Below, in pieces: positions 45,298 through 54,137 of a DNA stretch of 64,000 nt. The notes below the pieces were generated by a model. The model was given only the letters and a program-made list of their open reading frames with translations. It ran no database searches and was not told the DNA's origin. Numbering within the stretch: the first letter of the stretch is position 1; each line of letters opens with the position of its first letter. Position numbers and translations under genes: made by a program. The stretch covers positions 144,824 through 208,823 of the forward strand of contig NZ_JAFN01000001.1 of NCBI RefSeq assembly GCF_000526155.1, written 5' to 3'. The stretch comes from Deferrisoma camini S3R1. Lineage in GTDB: Bacteria > Desulfobacterota > Deferrisomatia > Deferrisomatales > Deferrisomataceae.

Positions 45298-45325
45298 CTA
45301 GTCTCTAGTTTCTAGTCTCTAGTCT
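45298..45325. repeat. 7-bp tandem repeat overlapping the sirtuin stop
   Basis: Four in-phase heptamers: CTAGTCT, CTAGTTT, CTAGTCT, CTAGTCT. On the minus strand they encode the last residues (ETRD) and the stop codon of the sirtuin. Confidence 0.75.
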
Positions 45326-46067
45326 CTACCAAGGCCATCGTCCGGTCGGCCAGGTCCTGGAGCACGCGGCCGGCTTTGCCCTCCAGGAACACGTCGGTCA
45401 CGGACTCGGTCAGGTGGGTGGGGGCCAGGTTCACCTCGATCACGGCCGCGCCGGCCTGCTTGGCCACCCAGGGCATCTGGTTGGCCGGGGCCACCTCGGC
45501 CGAGGTCCCCACCACCAGCATCACCCGGCACGAGGCCGCCACCCGGTAGGCCTCGCGCAGGGCTCCCTCCGGGATCGGCTCGCCAAAGAACACCACGTCG
45601 GGCTTGAGCAGGGCCCCGCACCCGCAGGCCGGCGGATGCCCGCGCTGCCGGGCCTCGTTCCGGGAGATGCGTGCCCCGCACGCCAGACACGAGAGCGTCC
45701 GATGACTGCCGTGGAACTCCACCACCTTCCGGCTGCCCGCGGCCTGGTGCAGGCCGTCGATGTTCTGGGTGATCACCCCCGTGACCACCCCGGCCTGCTC
45801 CAGCCGGGCCAGGGCCTCGTGGGCCGGGTTGGGGCGGGCCGCGTCCAGCACGGCCTCCATCTCGGCCAGCATCTTCCAGACCTTGGCCGGGTCGGCCCGG
45901 AACGCCTGGATGGTGGCGTACTCGGCCGGGTCGAACCGCTCCCACAGGCCGCCGCGGCTGCGGAAGTCGGGGATCCCGCTCTCCACGCTGATGCCCGCGC
46001 CGGTGAGCACCGCCACCCGCCGGCGCACGGCCATGAGCCTGGCCGCCTCGCTCAGGCGCTCTTCCAC
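45312..46067 (-). CDS. Sirtuin-type NAD-dependent protein deacylase
   Basis: The 251-residue product has the sirtuin signature [15 protein letters not shown], the NAD-pocket motif [13 protein letters not shown], and the catalytic His in FHGSH. Four zinc-binding Cys (CLAC and CGC with an upstream Cys) precede [19 protein letters not shown] and EVNLAPT complete the Rossmann fold. The start is GTG 46067, preceded by AGGGAGGG at good spacing; an ATG at 46034 would cut off the conserved first helix. The gene overlaps the upstream reductase by 16 nt, so they are translated together. It would remove acetyl or longer acyl groups from lysines. Its neighbourhood of acyl-CoA genes makes control of acyl-CoA enzymes plausible. 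Confidence 0.92.
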   Translation of the reverse strand: MEERLSEAARLMAVRRRVAVLTGAGISVESGIPDFRSRGGLWERFDPAEYATIQAFRADPAKVWKMLAEMEAVLDAARPNPAHEALARLEQAGVVTGVITQNIDGLHQAAGSRKVVEFHGSHRTLSCLACGARISRNEARQRGHPPACGCGALLKPDVVFFGEPIPEGALREAYRVAASCRVMLVVGTSAEVAPANQMPWVAKQAGAAVIEVNLAPTHLTESVTDVFLEGKAGRVLQDLADRTMALVETRD

Positions 46068-46894
46068 GGCTGCCCTCCCTCTTGGAACTCCTCGATGCGT
46101 GTGCGGATCTCCCGGATGCGGGCCTTGAACCGGGGCCCCGAGGGCAGGATCCGGTCCGAGAAGTGATGCTGCATCGACCGGTCGCTCCACCGCGGCTCGG
46201 CGCCCGGGGCCGGCACGAACCGCCTCCCGCCGTTCCGGTCCTCCCACGTGCCCGGCAGGTCGCACAGCAGGCAGTGGGCCGTGCCGTCGGGCCGGGTGGT
46301 CACCAGGTCCAGGTGGCACACCGGGCAGGGGCCCGGGTCTCCCCGGTACGCGGTCTCGCCCCGGCCCAGAGCCCGGCCGGCCTCCAGGGCCCGGTCGCAG
46401 GCGGCCGGGTCGTCGAAGATCTCGCCGGGACCCTGGGCGTGGCCGATGAACTGGTCCACCACCGGCATGCCCAGGAACAGGAAGAACAGGCTCACCTGGG
46501 CGAGTGCCAGGGGCTCCCACCCCGGCACGCCGGCTGCCACCAGGGCGAGGCCCGGCTTCCCGACGAACTCCCGGCGGATCCCGAACCGGATCATCCGGTC
46601 GTGCAGGTTCTTGATCTGGGCCGTGGCGCCGAGCACGTAGCACGGCGAGCCCAGCACCACCGCGTCGGCCCACCGCATGGCCTCGAGGAACTCGGGGAGC
46701 CGGTCCTTGCGCACGCAGTCCCGATCCTTGAACACGCAGGCCATGCACCCCACGCAGGGCCCCAGCTCCAGGTCGGGGATCCGCAGGAACCGGGTCTCGG
46801 CCCCCTCTTCGGCCGCGCCCCGCAGGGCGGTGTGCACGAGGATGTCGGTGTTGCCCCACCGGCGGCAACTGGCACTCAGACCGAGGACGTTCAT
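46052..46894 (-). CDS. Iron-sulfur flavoprotein-like NAD(P)H/FMN reductase
   Basis: The 280-residue product begins with the flavodoxin-like phosphate-binding loop [15 protein letters not shown]. Next come a cysteine cluster, [14 protein letters not shown] (about 47-60), like that of iron-sulfur flavoproteins, and the FMN-binding segment [20 protein letters not shown]. The C-terminal third carries CPVCH and CLLCD, a probable zinc-ribbon pair not usual in the family. There is no signal peptide, so CPVCH is not a heme site. ATG 46894 has GGAGGG upstream. It overlaps the sirtuin gene by 16 nt. It is probably a cytoplasmic redox protein of unknown partner. Confidence 0.8.
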   Translation of the reverse strand: MNVLGLSASCRRWGNTDILVHTALRGAAEEGAETRFLRIPDLELGPCVGCMACVFKDRDCVRKDRLPEFLEAMRWADAVVLGSPCYVLGATAQIKNLHDRMIRFGIRREFVGKPGLALVAAGVPGWEPLALAQVSLFFLFLGMPVVDQFIGHAQGPGEIFDDPAACDRALEAGRALGRGETAYRGDPGPCPVCHLDLVTTRPDGTAHCLLCDLPGTWEDRNGGRRFVPAPGAEPRWSDRSMQHHFSDRILPSGPRFKARIREIRTRIEEFQEGGQPWKSA

Positions 46895-46916
46895 CGGATT
46901 CCCTCCGTGAATCTGG

Positions 46917-46990
46917 CTGGGAGGCTAGAAAGCTGGGAGGCTCAAAAACCTCACGGATTTCCACACGTTCTAGTCTCTAGTTTCTAGTCT
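46917..46990. repeat. 8-bp and 7-bp repeat tracts
   Basis: Octamers CTGGGAGG, CTAGAAAG, CTGGGAGG (46917-46940) are followed by heptamers CTAGTCT, CTAGTTT, CTAGTCT (46970-46990), upstream of the reductase gene. Confidence 0.7.
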
Positions 46991-47000
46991 CCAGCTCGCC

Positions 47001-47058
47001 CCGGATCAACGCACGTTACCCTTCTCCCGTTGTAGGGTCGCGCAGCGGCCGAAGGGGG
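47001..47058 (-). repeat. Dispersed element A, copy 4
   Basis: On the minus strand CCCCCTTCGGCC, an internal GC palindrome, then CAACGGGAGAAGGGTAACG and TGCGTTGATCC follow directly after the livF stop codon. It might act as a terminator-like or mRNA-stabilising structure. Confidence 0.65.
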
Positions 47059-47783
47059 CTACCCTCCCAGATACGCCCGCTTCACCTCCTCGTTGGACAG
47101 GAGGTGGTCGGTGGGGCCCTCGGCCACGATGCGGCCGGTGTCGAGCACGTAGCCCCGGTGGGCGAACTTGAGCGCGAGGGCCGCGTTCTGCTCCACCAGG
47201 AGGATGGTGACCCCCTCCTGGTTCAGCCGTTTCAGGGCCCGGAACATCTCGTACTTCAGCACCGGAGCCAGGCCCATGGAGGGCTCGTCCAGCAGCAAGA
47301 CCCGGCATCCGGTCATGAGGGCTCGGCCCACGGCCAGCATCTGCTGCTCGCCCCCGCTCAGCGACTCGCTGCGCTGCCGACGGCGCTCCCGGAGCCGGGG
47401 GAACAGCTGGAACACGCGCTCCAGGTCCTTGACCACGCCCGGGTCTCCCCGGCGGGCATAGGTGGCCAGCTCCAGGTTCTCCTCCACCGTCAGGTTCCCG
47501 AAGATGCGCCGGCCCTCGGGGACCAGGGCCATCTTGAGCGCCCGGACCACGTCGTGGGGCTCCACGCCCAGGATGCTCCGGCCCCCGAACCGGATGTCGC
47601 CCTCGGCCACCCGGGGAGCCTCGGGCGGGGGCAGCCGGCAGATGCTCAGGAGGGTGGTGGTCTTGCCCGCGCCGTTGGCCCCGATCAGGGTGACCACCTC
47701 GCCCTCGTCCACGGTGAAGCTGATGCCGTGGAGGGCCTCGATGCTGCCGTAGCGGACCACCAGGTTTTCGATCTCGAGAAGCA

Positions 47784-47784
<1 letters not shown>
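47059..47784 (-). CDS. livF: Branched-chain amino acid ABC transporter ATPase LivF
   Basis: The 241-residue product is a single ABC domain with Walker A GANGAGKTT, signature LSGGEQQMLAVGRALM, Walker B VLLLDEPSMGLAP and the LivF-type ending (VEQNAALALKFAHRGYVLDTG). It would drive uptake of branched-chain or related amino acids together with LivG. The start ATG overlaps the livG stop by one base. It is last in the livKHMGF unit. Confidence 0.93.
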
Positions 47785-48551
<767 letters not shown>

Positions 48552-48559
48552 GGCTCCCC

Positions 48560-49636
48560 TCACTTGAACCGGAAGAACCGCCGGAGGCGGGGGAACACGT
48601 CCGCCAGTTCCCGGTTGCCCAGGATGCCCTCGGGCCGGAACTGCATGAGGAGGATCAGGAGGAGCGGGATCACGATCCACTTGATGATCTGGAGCGGCCG
48701 GAGGGCCTCCAGGAGCAGGGTGAACAGCACGGCGGACAGAACCGAGCCCGACAGGCTGCCCATGCCCCCCAGGTACACCATGACCAGGGCCTCGGTGGAC
48801 TTGAGGATGCCGAACGAGCCGGGGTTCACGTACCCCACGATGTGGGCGAACAGGCCCCCGGCCACGCCCGCCAGGCCCGAGCTCAGCATGAACGCGGCCA
48901 CCTTCATGCGGTTCGTGTTCACGCTCATGATCTCGGCCGCCACCTCGTCCTGGCAGATGGCCATCACGCCCTTGCCGTAGGTGGAGTACACGAACCGCCG
49001 CAGGATCCACAGGGTGAACACGGCGAACCCGAACGACCACAGAAGCATCCAGGGCAGGTCCCAGGCTCGGCCCATGGCCTTGACGACCCGCTTCATGCCC
49101 ATGAACCCCCGGGACCCGCCGATCACGTCCAGGTTCTCCACCGCGCTGATCACGATGTAGTTGGCCGCGATGGTGATGATGGCCAGGTAGTCGCCCCGGG
49201 TGCGAAACGACGGGATCGCCACCAGCAGCCCCGCCAGGGCCGCGGCCACCCCCCCCACCAGCACGATCAGCGGAAACCCCACCAGGGCCCACTCGGGGGG
49301 CAGCAAGGGCGGGCCGAACACCCGATCCTTGGCGAACAGGAGCACCCCCAGCACGGACGACACGTAGGCACCCACCGCCATGAACCCGCCATGGCCGCAG
49401 GAGAACTCGCCCATGTATCCGTTCACCAGGTTCAGGCTGGCCGACACGATCACGTTGACGGCCATGAACATGATCACGGTCTGGGTGTACTTGGTCAGGG
49501 CCCCGCTCTGGCCGACCCAGAGGAGCACGGCCAGGCCGGCGAGCGTGAGGGCCGGCACGCTCCAACGCTGGAACGCGGTGGATCGTGCGGCCGCCCCGTC
49601 GGGCCGCACCGCAACGCTAGAGGGTTGTGAGGTCAT
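48560..49636 (-). CDS. livM: Branched-chain amino acid ABC transporter permease LivM
   Basis: The 358-residue inner-membrane protein has about nine transmembrane helices. It carries LNLVNGYMGEFSCGHGGFMAVGAY (the LivM signature), RTRGDYLAIITIAANYI and GGMGSLSGSVLSAVLF. A short charged tail ends the protein. It is separated from livH by a 182-bp gap filled with tandem repeats. Confidence 0.92.
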   Translation of the reverse strand: MTSQPSSVAVRPDGAAARSTAFQRWSVPALTLAGLAVLLWVGQSGALTKYTQTVIMFMAVNVIVSASLNLVNGYMGEFSCGHGGFMAVGAYVSSVLGVLLFAKDRVFGPPLLPPEWALVGFPLIVLVGGVAAALAGLLVAIPSFRTRGDYLAIITIAANYIVISAVENLDVIGGSRGFMGMKRVVKAMGRAWDLPWMLLWSFGFAVFTLWILRRFVYSTYGKGVMAICQDEVAAEIMSVNTNRMKVAAFMLSSGLAGVAGGLFAHIVGYVNPGSFGILKSTEALVMVYLGGMGSLSGSVLSAVLFTLLLEALRPLQIIKWIVIPLLLILLMQFRPEGILGNRELADVFPRLRRFFRFK

Positions 49637-49650
49637 GGTTCCTTAAGGTC

Positions 49651-49817
49651 GGTCTTCGGTCTTCGGTCGTCAGTCTGCGGTCGTCGGTCGTTGGGAACTG
49701 CCGTGAATCGGGAAGGCCGTAAATCGTAAATCGTGAATCGTGAATCATTGGGACCTTCCAGCCTCCCAGCCTTCTAGCCTTCTAGCTTTCCAGCTTTCTA
49801 GCCTCCTAGCTTCCCAG
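49651..49817. repeat. Three tandem-repeat tracts between livH and livM
   Basis: Six heptamers of GGTCGTC type lie at 49651-49692. Four heptamers (CGTAAAT twice, CGTGAAT twice) lie at 49718-49745. Eight octamers of CCTTCTAG/CCTCCCAG type lie at 49754-49817, the last ending one base before the livH stop codon. This is the richest repeat gap in the window. Confidence 0.8.
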
Positions 49818-49818
49818 C

Positions 49819-50733
49819 CTAAATTTTCGTCGTCTTCGCCACCCCGAACAGCCCGGTGGGCTTGAGCGAGAGGATCACCAGGAGCACGGTGAACGCGATC
49901 AGGTCCCGGAACGTGCTCGGGAAGAACGCCACCACCAGGATCTCCACGGCCCCCAGCAGGAACCCCCCCACGAACGCCCCACGGATGTCGCCGATGCCGC
50001 CCACCACCGCCGCGATGAACGCCTTCCACCCGATCAGGGCCCCCATATAGGGCTCGAGCACGGGGTAGGACATGGCGAACAGCACCCCGGCCAGCCCGGC
50101 CATGGACGAGCCCAGTATGAACGTGAACACGATCACGGTGTCGATGGGGATGCCCATCAGGGGCACGGCGAACTTGTCGTAGGAGATGGCCCGCATGGCC
50201 ATGCCGATCTTGGTGCGGGTCACGATGAAGTGCAGCAGCACGAACACGACGAGCGCCGCCAGGATCACGGCGATCTTGAGGTTGGTGAAGCTGACCCCGC
50301 CCACCGTGTACACCACCTCGTTGATCAGCTCGGGGAACTTCTTGCGGCTCGCGCCGAGCAGGGCCAGGTTGCCGTGCTCCAGGATCAGGCCGGCCATGAG
50401 GGCGGTGATCACCACGTACAGTCGGTTCGCTCCCTTGCGACGCAGGGGGCGGTACGCCACCCGCTCCAGCGTCACCCCCACCACCGCGGTGAGCGCCATG
50501 GTGGCCGGGATGGTCACGGCCAGCACCACCCAGCCGGGCAGCCCGGCCGCCTGGGTCAGCAGGAAGGTGGCCACGAAGAACCCGATGTACGCGCCCACCA
50601 TGAACACGTCGCCGTGGGCGAAGTTGATGAGCAGGAGCACCCCGTACACCAGGGAGTACCCCAGAGCGATCAGGGCGTAGAAGCTGCCCCACTGCAGGGC
50701 GTTCAGTAGGTTCTGCACGATGGTGGAGAGCAC
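49819..50733 (-). CDS. livH: Branched-chain amino acid ABC transporter permease LivH
   Basis: The 304-residue inner-membrane protein has about eight helices and the LivH signatures ALIALGYSLVYGVLLLINFAHGD, ERVAYRPLRRKGANRLYVV, TKIGMAMRAISYDKFAVPLMGI and GGIGDIRGAFVGGF. The start is GTG 50733, with GAGG 7 nt upstream; the longer open frame has an unlikely Arg/Pro-rich leader. It lies 70 nt after the livK stop, with a strong hairpin between them. Confidence 0.9.
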   Translation of the reverse strand: MLSTIVQNLLNALQWGSFYALIALGYSLVYGVLLLINFAHGDVFMVGAYIGFFVATFLLTQAAGLPGWVVLAVTIPATMALTAVVGVTLERVAYRPLRRKGANRLYVVITALMAGLILEHGNLALLGASRKKFPELINEVVYTVGGVSFTNLKIAVILAALVVFVLLHFIVTRTKIGMAMRAISYDKFAVPLMGIPIDTVIVFTFILGSSMAGLAGVLFAMSYPVLEPYMGALIGWKAFIAAVVGGIGDIRGAFVGGFLLGAVEILVVAFFPSTFRDLIAFTVLLVILSLKPTGLFGVAKTTKI

Positions 50734-50761
50734 GGTCCGCCTCGCTCGGAGAGGAAGCAAA

Positions 50762-50788
50762 CCGGGGGCGGCGGGCCGCCGCCCCCGG
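50762..50788 (-). terminator. Intercistronic stem-loop after livK
   Basis: CCGGGGGCGGCG pairs perfectly with CGCCGCCCCCGG around a 3-nt loop, 15 nt after the livK stop. The following bases lack a clean U run, so it may be an mRNA stabiliser or partial terminator that raises binding-protein levels over permease levels. Confidence 0.6.
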
Positions 50789-50803
50789 GGGCTCACAACG
50801 GGG

Positions 50804-51964
50804 CTACGGGCACACCGACTCGGTGAACACGAACTCGCCCTGGTCGCTGATCTTCACGACCACGGCGCACTTGATCGGGTCGCCCTGCTCGTCGAACCGC
50901 ATCTTGCCGGTGATGCCGTCGAACTCCTTGATGCCGGCCATGGCGTCGCGGACGGCCTTGCGGTCCTTGTCCAGGTCGCCGGTGAGGCCGCCGGTGTCCT
51001 GGATGGCCTGGAGCACGATCCGGGTGGCGTCCCAGGTCAGGGCGGCCACGTCGTCAGGGGTGTAGCCGTACTTGGCCTGGTAGCGCTCGATGAACTCCTT
51101 GGTGGCGCCGGTGGCCCCGGCCGCGGCGTAGTGGGTGGAGAAGTAGTGCCCCTTGCAGTCGTCGCCGCACAGCTCCATCAGCTCGGCCGAGCCCCAGGCG
51201 TCCGACCCCATGAACGGCCCGGTCCAGCCCAGGTTGTGGGCCTGCTTCACGATCAGGGCCACCTGATTGTAGTTGTCGGGCACGAAGATGAAGTCCGGCT
51301 TGGCCGCGATGATCTTGGTGAGCTGGGCGCTGAAGTCCTGGTCCTTGGTGCCGTGGCTCTCGAACGCCACCACCGAGCCGGCCCCGTGCTTCTTCTCGAA
51401 GTCGGCCTTGAAGATCTCGGCCAGGCCCTTGGAGTAGTCGTTCGAGAGGTCGTAGATCACGGCGGCCGTCTTGGCCTGGAAGGTCTTGGTGGCGAAGTCC
51501 ACGGCCACCGGCCCCTGGAACGGGTCGAGGAACGCGGCCCGGAACACCCACGGCCGGTCCTTGGTGGTGTCGGGGTTGGTGGACCAGGGCGAGATCATCG
51601 GGGTCTCGTTGTCGTCGCACACCTGGCCGGCGGGCACGGCCTGCTTGGAGGAGTTGGGCCCCACGATGGCCAGCACCTCGTCCTGCTCGATCAGCTTCAA
51701 GGCCGTGGTCACCGCCGACTCGGCCTTGGACTCGTTGTCCTCGTAGATGAACTCGAGCTTGTAGGTCTTGTCCCCCACCTTGAGGCCGCCCTTGGAGTTG
51801 ACGTCCTCCCGGAGCATCTCGGCCGCGTACTTGGACGACTCACCCACTTTGGGGATGTCGCCGGTCATGGGGATGTTGAACCCGATCTTGATGGTGTCGG
51901 CCGCCCAGGCCGGCACGGCCAGGGCCAACCCCAGGGTTGCCGCCAGGATCCAGGACCTTCGCAT
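50804..51964 (-). CDS. livK: Branched-chain amino acid-binding periplasmic protein LivK
   Basis: The 386-residue product has a signal peptide (ILAATLGLALAVPAWA-ADT). A type I periplasmic-binding fold begins IKIGFNIPMTGDIPKVGESSKYAAE, with EDNESKAESAV and AIVGPNSSKQAVPAGQV. ATG 51964 has AAAGGAGG 6 nt upstream; the open frame extends further but without a signal-like start. It is the first gene of the livKHMGF unit, downstream of the terminator of the HMG-CoA-lyase-like gene. Confidence 0.92.
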   Translation of the reverse strand: MRRSWILAATLGLALAVPAWAADTIKIGFNIPMTGDIPKVGESSKYAAEMLREDVNSKGGLKVGDKTYKLEFIYEDNESKAESAVTTALKLIEQDEVLAIVGPNSSKQAVPAGQVCDDNETPMISPWSTNPDTTKDRPWVFRAAFLDPFQGPVAVDFATKTFQAKTAAVIYDLSNDYSKGLAEIFKADFEKKHGAGSVVAFESHGTKDQDFSAQLTKIIAAKPDFIFVPDNYNQVALIVKQAHNLGWTGPFMGSDAWGSAELMELCGDDCKGHYFSTHYAAAGATGATKEFIERYQAKYGYTPDDVAALTWDATRIVLQAIQDTGGLTGDLDKDRKAVRDAMAGIKEFDGITGKMRFDEQGDPIKCAVVVKISDQGEFVFTESVCP

Positions 51965-52036
51965 GGACGCCTCCTTTCGGTGGATGAAGGAATCGGAAAG
52001 GGGGTGCGGATCATAGAGGAAAAAGCCCCCAAGACG

Positions 52037-52074
52037 CAAAGGAAAACCGGGGTGGACCCTCGGTCCACCCCGGT
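52037..52074 (-). terminator. Rho-independent terminator after the HMG-CoA-lyase-like gene
   Basis: ACCGGGGTGGACC and GGTCCACCCCGGT form a perfect 13-bp stem with a 3-nt loop. On the minus strand it is followed by TTTTCCTTT, 27 nt beyond the stop codon. It separates the lyase-like gene from the liv unit. Confidence 0.8.
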
Positions 52075-52100
52075 CGGTGGGCTTGGCCGTTCGTCCGGCC

Positions 52101-53114
52101 CTACCTTTTCTCGCCCAGGATCCCTTTCTCCTTGTCGTACACGATGCCCTGGTGGGGCACGGGGCCGGCCTGGAGGAAGTTGCTGCGGAGCCGGCGGTTC
52201 AGGGTCTGCTCGGCCTTCCGGCCCAGCTCGAGGAGCTTGTCCATGTCGAGCCCGGTGCGCACCCCCATCTCCTCGAACATGCCCACCAGGTCCTCGGTGC
52301 AGGTGTTGCCCGCGTAGCCCCGGTGGTACTCGGCCGCGCCGGTCTTGGGCTGGCCGCCGATGGCGCCCAGGGAGGTGTCGAAGTACCGGAACCCGAAGGT
52401 CAGCGCCACCAGCGAGCACGCCACGCCCCAGCCCCGGGTGTCGTGGAAGTGCACCACCACCTCGTCGGTGGTGAACCCCTCGGCCAGCATGTACTCGTAG
52501 AACTCGCTCACCTGCCGGGGGTTGGCCACGCCGGTGGTGTCGCCGAATCCGATGAAGGTGGCGCCGATGTCCTTCCACCACTTGCCCATCTTCGCCACGT
52601 GGTCCAGGGGCACGTCCCCGTTGATGGGGCATCCGAAGCTGGTGAGCACCCACCCGAACACGGTGTGGCCCGTGTCGATGGCCCGCCGGGTCATCTGCTC
52701 GAGCAGCTTCTTGTTCTCGTCGTGGGTCATGTTCACGTTGGCCAGGTTGTGGGCCTCGCTGGCCGAGATCACCATGGCGATCTCATCGACCCCGTACCCC
52801 TCGTCCTTCGACTTCACGGCCCGCTCGATGCCCTTCAGGGTGGTGCATATGGCCCGGTAGTCCACCCCCTCCTTCCGGGGGATCTGCCGCAGCACCTCCT
52901 CGGCGTCGGCGAACTGCTGCAGGTACTTGGGGTGGGCGAAGTTGGTGGCCTCGATCTTCCGGAACCCCGCCTCGACCATGCCCGTGATCATCTCCACCTT
53001 CTTTCGGGTGGGCACGATCAGGGGCTCGTTCTGGAGCCCGTCCCGGGCCCAGCACTCGCCGATGATCACCTCGTCGGGAAGGTTCATCCGGTGAAGCCTC
53101 ATGGTGTCGCACAT
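52101..53114 (-). CDS. HMG-CoA lyase-like DRE-TIM protein lacking the catalytic Cys
   Basis: The 337-residue TIM-barrel protein has the DRE-TIM motif CWARDGLQNEP near residue 22, EATNFAHPKYL, and the metal-binding VHFHDTRGWG. In HMG-CoA lyases the barrel then reaches a GGCP loop whose Cys is catalytic. Here the loop reads GAIGGQPKTGAAEYHRG, so Gln takes that place, followed by GNTCTEDLV. It may catalyse a different aldol-type cleavage or a carboxyl-transfer-related reaction. ATG 53114 has AGGAGG 7 nt upstream. It sits between an enoyl-CoA hydratase gene and the liv unit and ends in its own terminator. Confidence 0.75.
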   Translation of the reverse strand: MCDTMRLHRMNLPDEVIIGECWARDGLQNEPLIVPTRKKVEMITGMVEAGFRKIEATNFAHPKYLQQFADAEEVLRQIPRKEGVDYRAICTTLKGIERAVKSKDEGYGVDEIAMVISASEAHNLANVNMTHDENKKLLEQMTRRAIDTGHTVFGWVLTSFGCPINGDVPLDHVAKMGKWWKDIGATFIGFGDTTGVANPRQVSEFYEYMLAEGFTTDEVVVHFHDTRGWGVACSLVALTFGFRYFDTSLGAIGGQPKTGAAEYHRGYAGNTCTEDLVGMFEEMGVRTGLDMDKLLELGRKAEQTLNRRLRSNFLQAGPVPHQGIVYDKEKGILGEKR

Positions 53115-53135
53115 GGGAGTCCTCCTTTTGTTCGG

Positions 53136-53215
53136 CTAAGCGGCTGGGAGGCTAGGAGGCCAGGAGGCGTCCCAACGTCCCAGCGTCCTAACGTCTCAAC
53201 GTCTTACCGTCCCCG
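53136..53215. repeat. Ten in-phase 8-bp repeats overlapping the hydratase stop
   Basis: CTAAGCGG, CTGGGAGG, CTAGGAGG, CCAGGAGG, CGTCCCAA, CGTCCCAG, CGTCCTAA, CGTCTCAA, CGTCTTAC and CGTCCCCG follow without a phase break. This joins the CTGGGAGG and CGTCCCAA types into one tract. The last units overlap the end of the hydratase gene. Confidence 0.8.
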
Positions 53216-53986
53216 ATACTCCGGCTTCCTCTTCTCACGAAACGCCCTGAGCCCCTCCAGGCGGTCCTCGGTGGGGATCAGGGTCTCGTAGCAGGTGCTC
53301 TCGAACACCAGGGCGTCGGTCAGATCCATCTCCATGCCCCGGTCGATGGCCCGCTTGGCCGCCCGGACGGCCAAGGGGCCGTTGCGACAGATGGCCTCGG
53401 CCAGCTCCCGGGCGGTGTCCAGGAGCCGATCGGGCGGGCACACCCGGTTCACCAGGCCGATCTCCAGGGCCTCGGCCGCGGTGATCCGCTTGGCCGTGAA
53501 GATGAGCTCCTTGGCCTTGGCCTTGCCCACGATCCGGGGGAGCCGCTGGGTCCCGCCGGCGCCCGGGATGATGGCCAGGCTCGTCTCGGTGAGGCCCAGG
53601 GTGGCGGTCTCGCTGGCCACCCGCAGGTCCGAGGCCAGGGCCAGCTCGGTTCCGCCGCCCAGGGCCACCCCGTTCACCGCGGCGATCACCGGCATGGGAA
53701 GGTTCTCCACCTCGGTGAAGGTGGCCCGGATCGTGTGGATGTAACGTCGGACCTGGTCCTCGCTCATGCCGGCCCGCTCCTTGAGGTCCGCGCCGGCGCA
53801 GAACGCCCGGTCCCCGGCACCGGTGATGATCACGCACCGCACCGAGGGGTCGAACCGGATCTCGTCCAGGGCCTCGTTGAGCTCCCGGAGCATCTGGAAC
53901 GAGATCGAGTTCATCACCCGGGGCCGGTTCAGGGTGAGCAGGCAGAGGCTGCCATCCTTTTCGACGAGAACGGTGGGCTCGCTCAT
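53204..53986 (-). CDS. Enoyl-CoA hydratase, AUH/methylglutaconyl-CoA hydratase-like
   Basis: The 260-residue crotonase-fold protein has oxyanion-hole motifs FCAGADLKE and GVALGGGTELALASD. Its catalytic segment GLTETSLAIIPGAGGTQRLPR closely follows human AUH (3-methylglutaconyl-CoA hydratase), as does AKELIFTAKRITAAEA. ATG 53986 is preceded by AAGGAG. With an HMG-CoA lyase gene directly upstream, hydration of 3-methylglutaconyl-CoA to HMG-CoA in leucine breakdown is the likely reaction. A general short-chain hydratase role cannot be excluded. Confidence 0.88.
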   Translation of the reverse strand: MSEPTVLVEKDGSLCLLTLNRPRVMNSISFQMLRELNEALDEIRFDPSVRCVIITGAGDRAFCAGADLKERAGMSEDQVRRYIHTIRATFTEVENLPMPVIAAVNGVALGGGTELALASDLRVASETATLGLTETSLAIIPGAGGTQRLPRIVGKAKAKELIFTAKRITAAEALEIGLVNRVCPPDRLLDTARELAEAICRNGPLAVRAAKRAIDRGMEMDLTDALVFESTCYETLIPTEDRLEGLRAFREKRKPEYRGR

Positions 53987-54008
53987 GGCTCGGTCTCCTT
54001 GTGAAGGG

Positions 54009-54137
54009 CTGGAAAGCTAGAAGGCTGGGAAGCTGGGAGGCCGTCCGCCGCGGGGCGTTGGTCGTTCGTGGTTCGAGCTTCCCCAACGACTCACGATTCA
54101 CGATTTACGATTTACGACCAACGTCCTACCGTTCCAA
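54009..54137. repeat. 8-bp and 7-bp repeat tracts between hydratase and HMG-CoA lyase genes
   Basis: Octamers CTGGAAAG, CTAGAAGG, CTGGGAAG, CTGGGAGG lie at 54009-54040. An inverted copy of the CGTAAAT/CGTGAAT heptamers of 49718-49745 lies at 54089-54117. Octamers CGTCCTAC and CGTTCCAA at 54122-54137 span the lyase stop codon. Confidence 0.75.

Larger units (their letters stand above)
44682..45311. other. 630-bp non-coding gap with two large hairpin elements
   Basis: No coding frame is convincing. The gap holds a palindrome at 44775-44950, an inverted repeat at 45024-45207, one minus-strand copy of element A (45222-45275) and a tract of 7-bp repeats reaching into the sirtuin stop (45298-45325). 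It contains the promoter of the BMP binding-protein gene by position, but no clear -35/-10 pair was found. Confidence 0.65.

Noticed and set aside
44746-45301. Several short open frames in the 630-bp gap
   Set aside because: They run through palindromic elements, contain no recognisable protein features and have no translation signals.
46052-46894. CPVCH in the flavoprotein as a heme-c site
   Set aside because: The protein has no signal peptide, and the motif pairs with CLLCD like a zinc ribbon; cytoplasmic proteins are not matured with heme c.
49651-49817. Possible CRISPR array
   Set aside because: Units are 7 or 8 bp, degenerate and contiguous without spacers; no cas genes are present.
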